From positions 1 to 43,052 of the forward strand of contig JAKQKW010000078.1 in assembly GCA_029560455.1 (NCBI GenBank): a DNA stretch of 43,052 bases, in the 5' to 3' direction. The notes below the pieces were generated by a model that saw only the letters and a program-made list of their open reading frames with translations, was not told where the DNA came from and made no database searches. A program made the translations under genes and the position numbers. Below are positions 41,693 to 43,052 of this stretch, in pieces (the first letter of the stretch is position 1; each line of letters starts with the position of its first letter). The stretch is from Candidatus Rifleibacteriota bacterium. GTDB lineage: Bacteria; Riflebacteria; Ozemobacteria; Ozemobacterales; Ozemobacteraceae.

Positions 41693-41996
41693 GATAGATT
41701 GCCAGATAGATGCCGAAAAAAAGATCAAGGTATTCTACGTCGATGGTGAACTCGACATTCAGAGTGCCAAGGCGCTCAAGTCGGAGGTCATGGATTCGAT
41801 CGAATCTACCGGCTGGACCTACGAGCTGAACATGGATCGCGTTGGCTATCTTGACAGCTCAGGGCTTGGCATGCTTGTCTATCTCAAAAAAGAGATCGTC
41901 AGGCATAACGGTAAGCTCAGAATAGTTAAGCTGAATGAACCCGTTCTCAACGTGTTCAAGCTCACCAAACTCGATGATTTTTTTGAAATTGGCTGA
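41685..41996 (+). CDS. STAS-domain anti-sigma factor antagonist
   Basis: The 103-residue protein has the STAS layout 'VFYVDGELDIQSAKALKSEV', 'ELNMDRVGYLDSSGLGMLVYLKKEI', 'LRIVKLNEPVLNVFKLTKLDDFF'. The Ser pair of 'DSSGLG' is where RsbW-type kinases phosphorylate. The start chosen is GTG 41685, 5 nt after a perfect GGAGG; the in-frame GTG 41673 lacks this. It overlaps the kinase gene by 8 nt, the usual partner-switch pairing, with tmk 17 nt downstream. Confidence 0.94.
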   Translation: MLKIDCQIDAEKKIKVFYVDGELDIQSAKALKSEVMDSIESTGWTYELNMDRVGYLDSSGLGMLVYLKKEIVRHNGKLRIVKLNEPVLNVFKLTKLDDFFEIG

Positions 41997-42013
41997 AAAA
42001 CGGGAACAGTAGA

Positions 42014-42664
42014 ATGACAAAGGGTTGGTTCATAACTTTCGAGGGTCCTGAAGGCAGCGGCAAAACGACACAGATCGCTTTGCTGCGCGACTACCTTGCT
42101 GGCCTGGGGCTCGAAGTAATTACCACCCGTGAACCCGGCGGCACTCCGGCTGGTGACCGTATTCGTTCTGTTCTGCTCGGCAACGAAACCGGCAGCCTCG
42201 AGCCAGAGACAGAACTCTTTTTGATGCTGGCTCAGCGCACCGAACACCTGCGCAAAGTCATATTGCCGGCAGTTGCAGCCGGAAAGGTTGTGCTCTGCGA
42301 CCGCTATTTCGATTCAAGTATGGCTTACCAGGGCTATGCTCGCGGCCTTGATCCGCAGAAGGTGCGCGAGATTCACTCCCGGTTCTTACCGGGATTTTTG
42401 CCAGGCTGTACTGTGCTTTTGCAGATTGCGCCGGAGCAGGGTCTCGAACGCGCCCGTCACGGCGGCCGCAAACAGCACGACCGCATCGAATCCGAAGCAC
42501 TCGAATTTCATCGTCGGGTTTTCGATGGCTATAATTCACTGGCACAGCAGGAACCAGAGCGGTTTGTCGTGGTGCACGCCGATGGCGACCCGCAGGCGAT
42601 TTCCGCGCGCATCATCGAAGGTCTCAGGCAGCGCCTCACTCTTCCGGCAGGTGGCAATAAATGA
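42014..42664 (+). CDS. tmk: thymidylate kinase
   Basis: The 216-residue enzyme phosphorylates dTMP to dTDP. It shows the P-loop 'FEGPEGSGKTTQ', the 'TREPGGTPAGDRIRSVLL' motif, 'LMLAQRTEHL' and 'VLCDRYFDSSMAYQGYARG' with the DR(Y/H) signature. Length is normal. Its stop overlaps the start of the next gene by 4 nt (ATGA), so the housekeeping kinase is embedded in a signalling operon. Confidence 0.97.
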   Translation: MTKGWFITFEGPEGSGKTTQIALLRDYLAGLGLEVITTREPGGTPAGDRIRSVLLGNETGSLEPETELFLMLAQRTEHLRKVILPAVAAGKVVLCDRYFDSSMAYQGYARGLDPQKVREIHSRFLPGFLPGCTVLLQIAPEQGLERARHGGRKQHDRIESEALEFHRRVFDGYNSLAQQEPERFVVVHADGDPQAISARIIEGLRQRLTLPAGGNK

Positions 42665-43052
42665 GCAAACTTAAAGCCAATATAGCCCTCAAACTCGATC
42701 TGTTGCTGGTAGTTTTCTGGGGCGTGGTTTATCTGGCTTTCCGGTTCATGGGGCGCGATGTCGATCTCATTTCGTTCGTCGCTGCCGGTATCGGCACTCT
42801 GTTTTTTGTGCATCTGAGCATCATGCAGAAGGTTCTCAAACCGCTGCAGGATTTTATCGAAATCGCCGACAAGGTCGCTGACGGCGATGTTCACGAAGGT
42901 CTCAAAGATCTGCGGTTGAGCGATCTGGAAGAGGTGCAGGGAAGCTTTACCAAGATAGTTGGCAGCATGATCGAGTCGCGCGCGGCCATCGAAGATTACA
43001 TGCAGAAGATCAGTGATATCAACCGCGAACTCGAGCAGAAGGTCGATTCGCT
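42661..43052 (+). CDS. HAMP-containing membrane signalling protein (5' part only)
   Basis: The frame from ATG 42661 is open to the right edge (130 codons). Two membrane helices (about 10-28 and 37-54) with almost no periplasmic loop lead into a HAMP-like stretch ('VLKPLQDFIEIADKVADGDV', 'LSDLEEVQGSF') and a coiled coil ('INRELEQKVDSL'). The output domain lies outside the window. A PP2C-type RsbU/SpoIIE phosphatase would complete the neighbouring kinase/STAS switch, but GGDEF or a histidine kinase is equally open. Confidence 0.8.
   Translation, partial: MSKLKANIALKLDLLLVVFWGVVYLAFRFMGRDVDLISFVAAGIGTLFFVHLSIMQKVLKPLQDFIEIADKVADGDVHEGLKDLRLSDLEEVQGSFTKIVGSMIESRAAIEDYMQKISDINRELEQKVDS

Overview
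The window looks like chromosomal DNA from a diderm (Gram-negative-type) bacterium with an elaborate signalling repertoire. Diderm traits are an LptF/LptG-type lipopolysaccharide permease, an outer-membrane beta-barrel candidate, a TPR lipoprotein, and AMIN/STN and SLH domains. Base composition is near balanced by eye. There is no phage, transposase, CRISPR array or toxin cluster. TPR/HEAT helical-repeat proteins, GAF/HD-GYP/GGDEF proteins and partner-switching regulators are unusually dense. Together with a spoVG-tRNA-glmU-prs block this suggests a deep-branching, poorly cultured lineage (Riflebacteria/Wallbacteria-like is a guess, not shown by the sequence).

Layout. 1-7.3 kb: a HEAT-repeat protein running off the left edge, a secreted protein plus a scramblase/LURP-one-like protein, then a leftward operon YitT -> GAF-HD-GYP -> M55 D-aminopeptidase, and a 44-residue zinc ribbon. 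7.4-13.9 kb: a rightward signalling operon with a dCache sensor lacking an output domain, an exported TPR protein, a cytoplasmic TPR-like protein and a CHASE2-GAF-GGDEF diguanylate cyclase. 13.9-19.8 kb: a sigma-54 activator, a beta-barrel protein, a YmdB-like phosphoesterase that has lost most of its metal ligands, and a GAF-GAF-HD-GYP protein with a repeated QPxPP tail. 19.9-24.1 kb: a WbpM/CapD-type sugar dehydratase facing an overlapping three-gene envelope operon (SLH, AMIN-STN, SLH-carboxypeptidase-regulatory).

24.1-32.2 kb is a leftward block. In transcription order it holds an LplA/LipM-family acyltransferase, a secreted protein, SpoVG, tRNA-Gln, a C-terminally shortened GlmU, Prs, a TPR lipoprotein, a small membrane protein and a radical SAM enzyme. 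32.4-35.2 kb: an HD nucleotidase-like protein, an orphan ABC ATPase and a J-like/TPR/double cold-shock fusion protein. 35.5 kb to the right edge: LptF/G, ArgS, a zinc-ribbon TPR giant, an RsbW-like kinase, a STAS antagonist, thymidylate kinase and the start of a HAMP membrane sensor.

Themes. Cyclic-di-GMP turnover (one GGDEF, two HD-GYP) sits beside envelope and surface genes. Two short-repeat families lie in intergenic DNA: CGAYNN hexamer arrays, each on the upstream side of a gene in the same orientation, and a degenerate GGCACGG-type repeat on both sides of the cold-shock fusion gene. Oddities worth following are the YmdB pseudoenzyme, the J/TPR/CSD fusion, the GlmU lacking its acetyltransferase end, and a plus-strand terminator with no gene in front of it that lies antisense to a short leader ORF.
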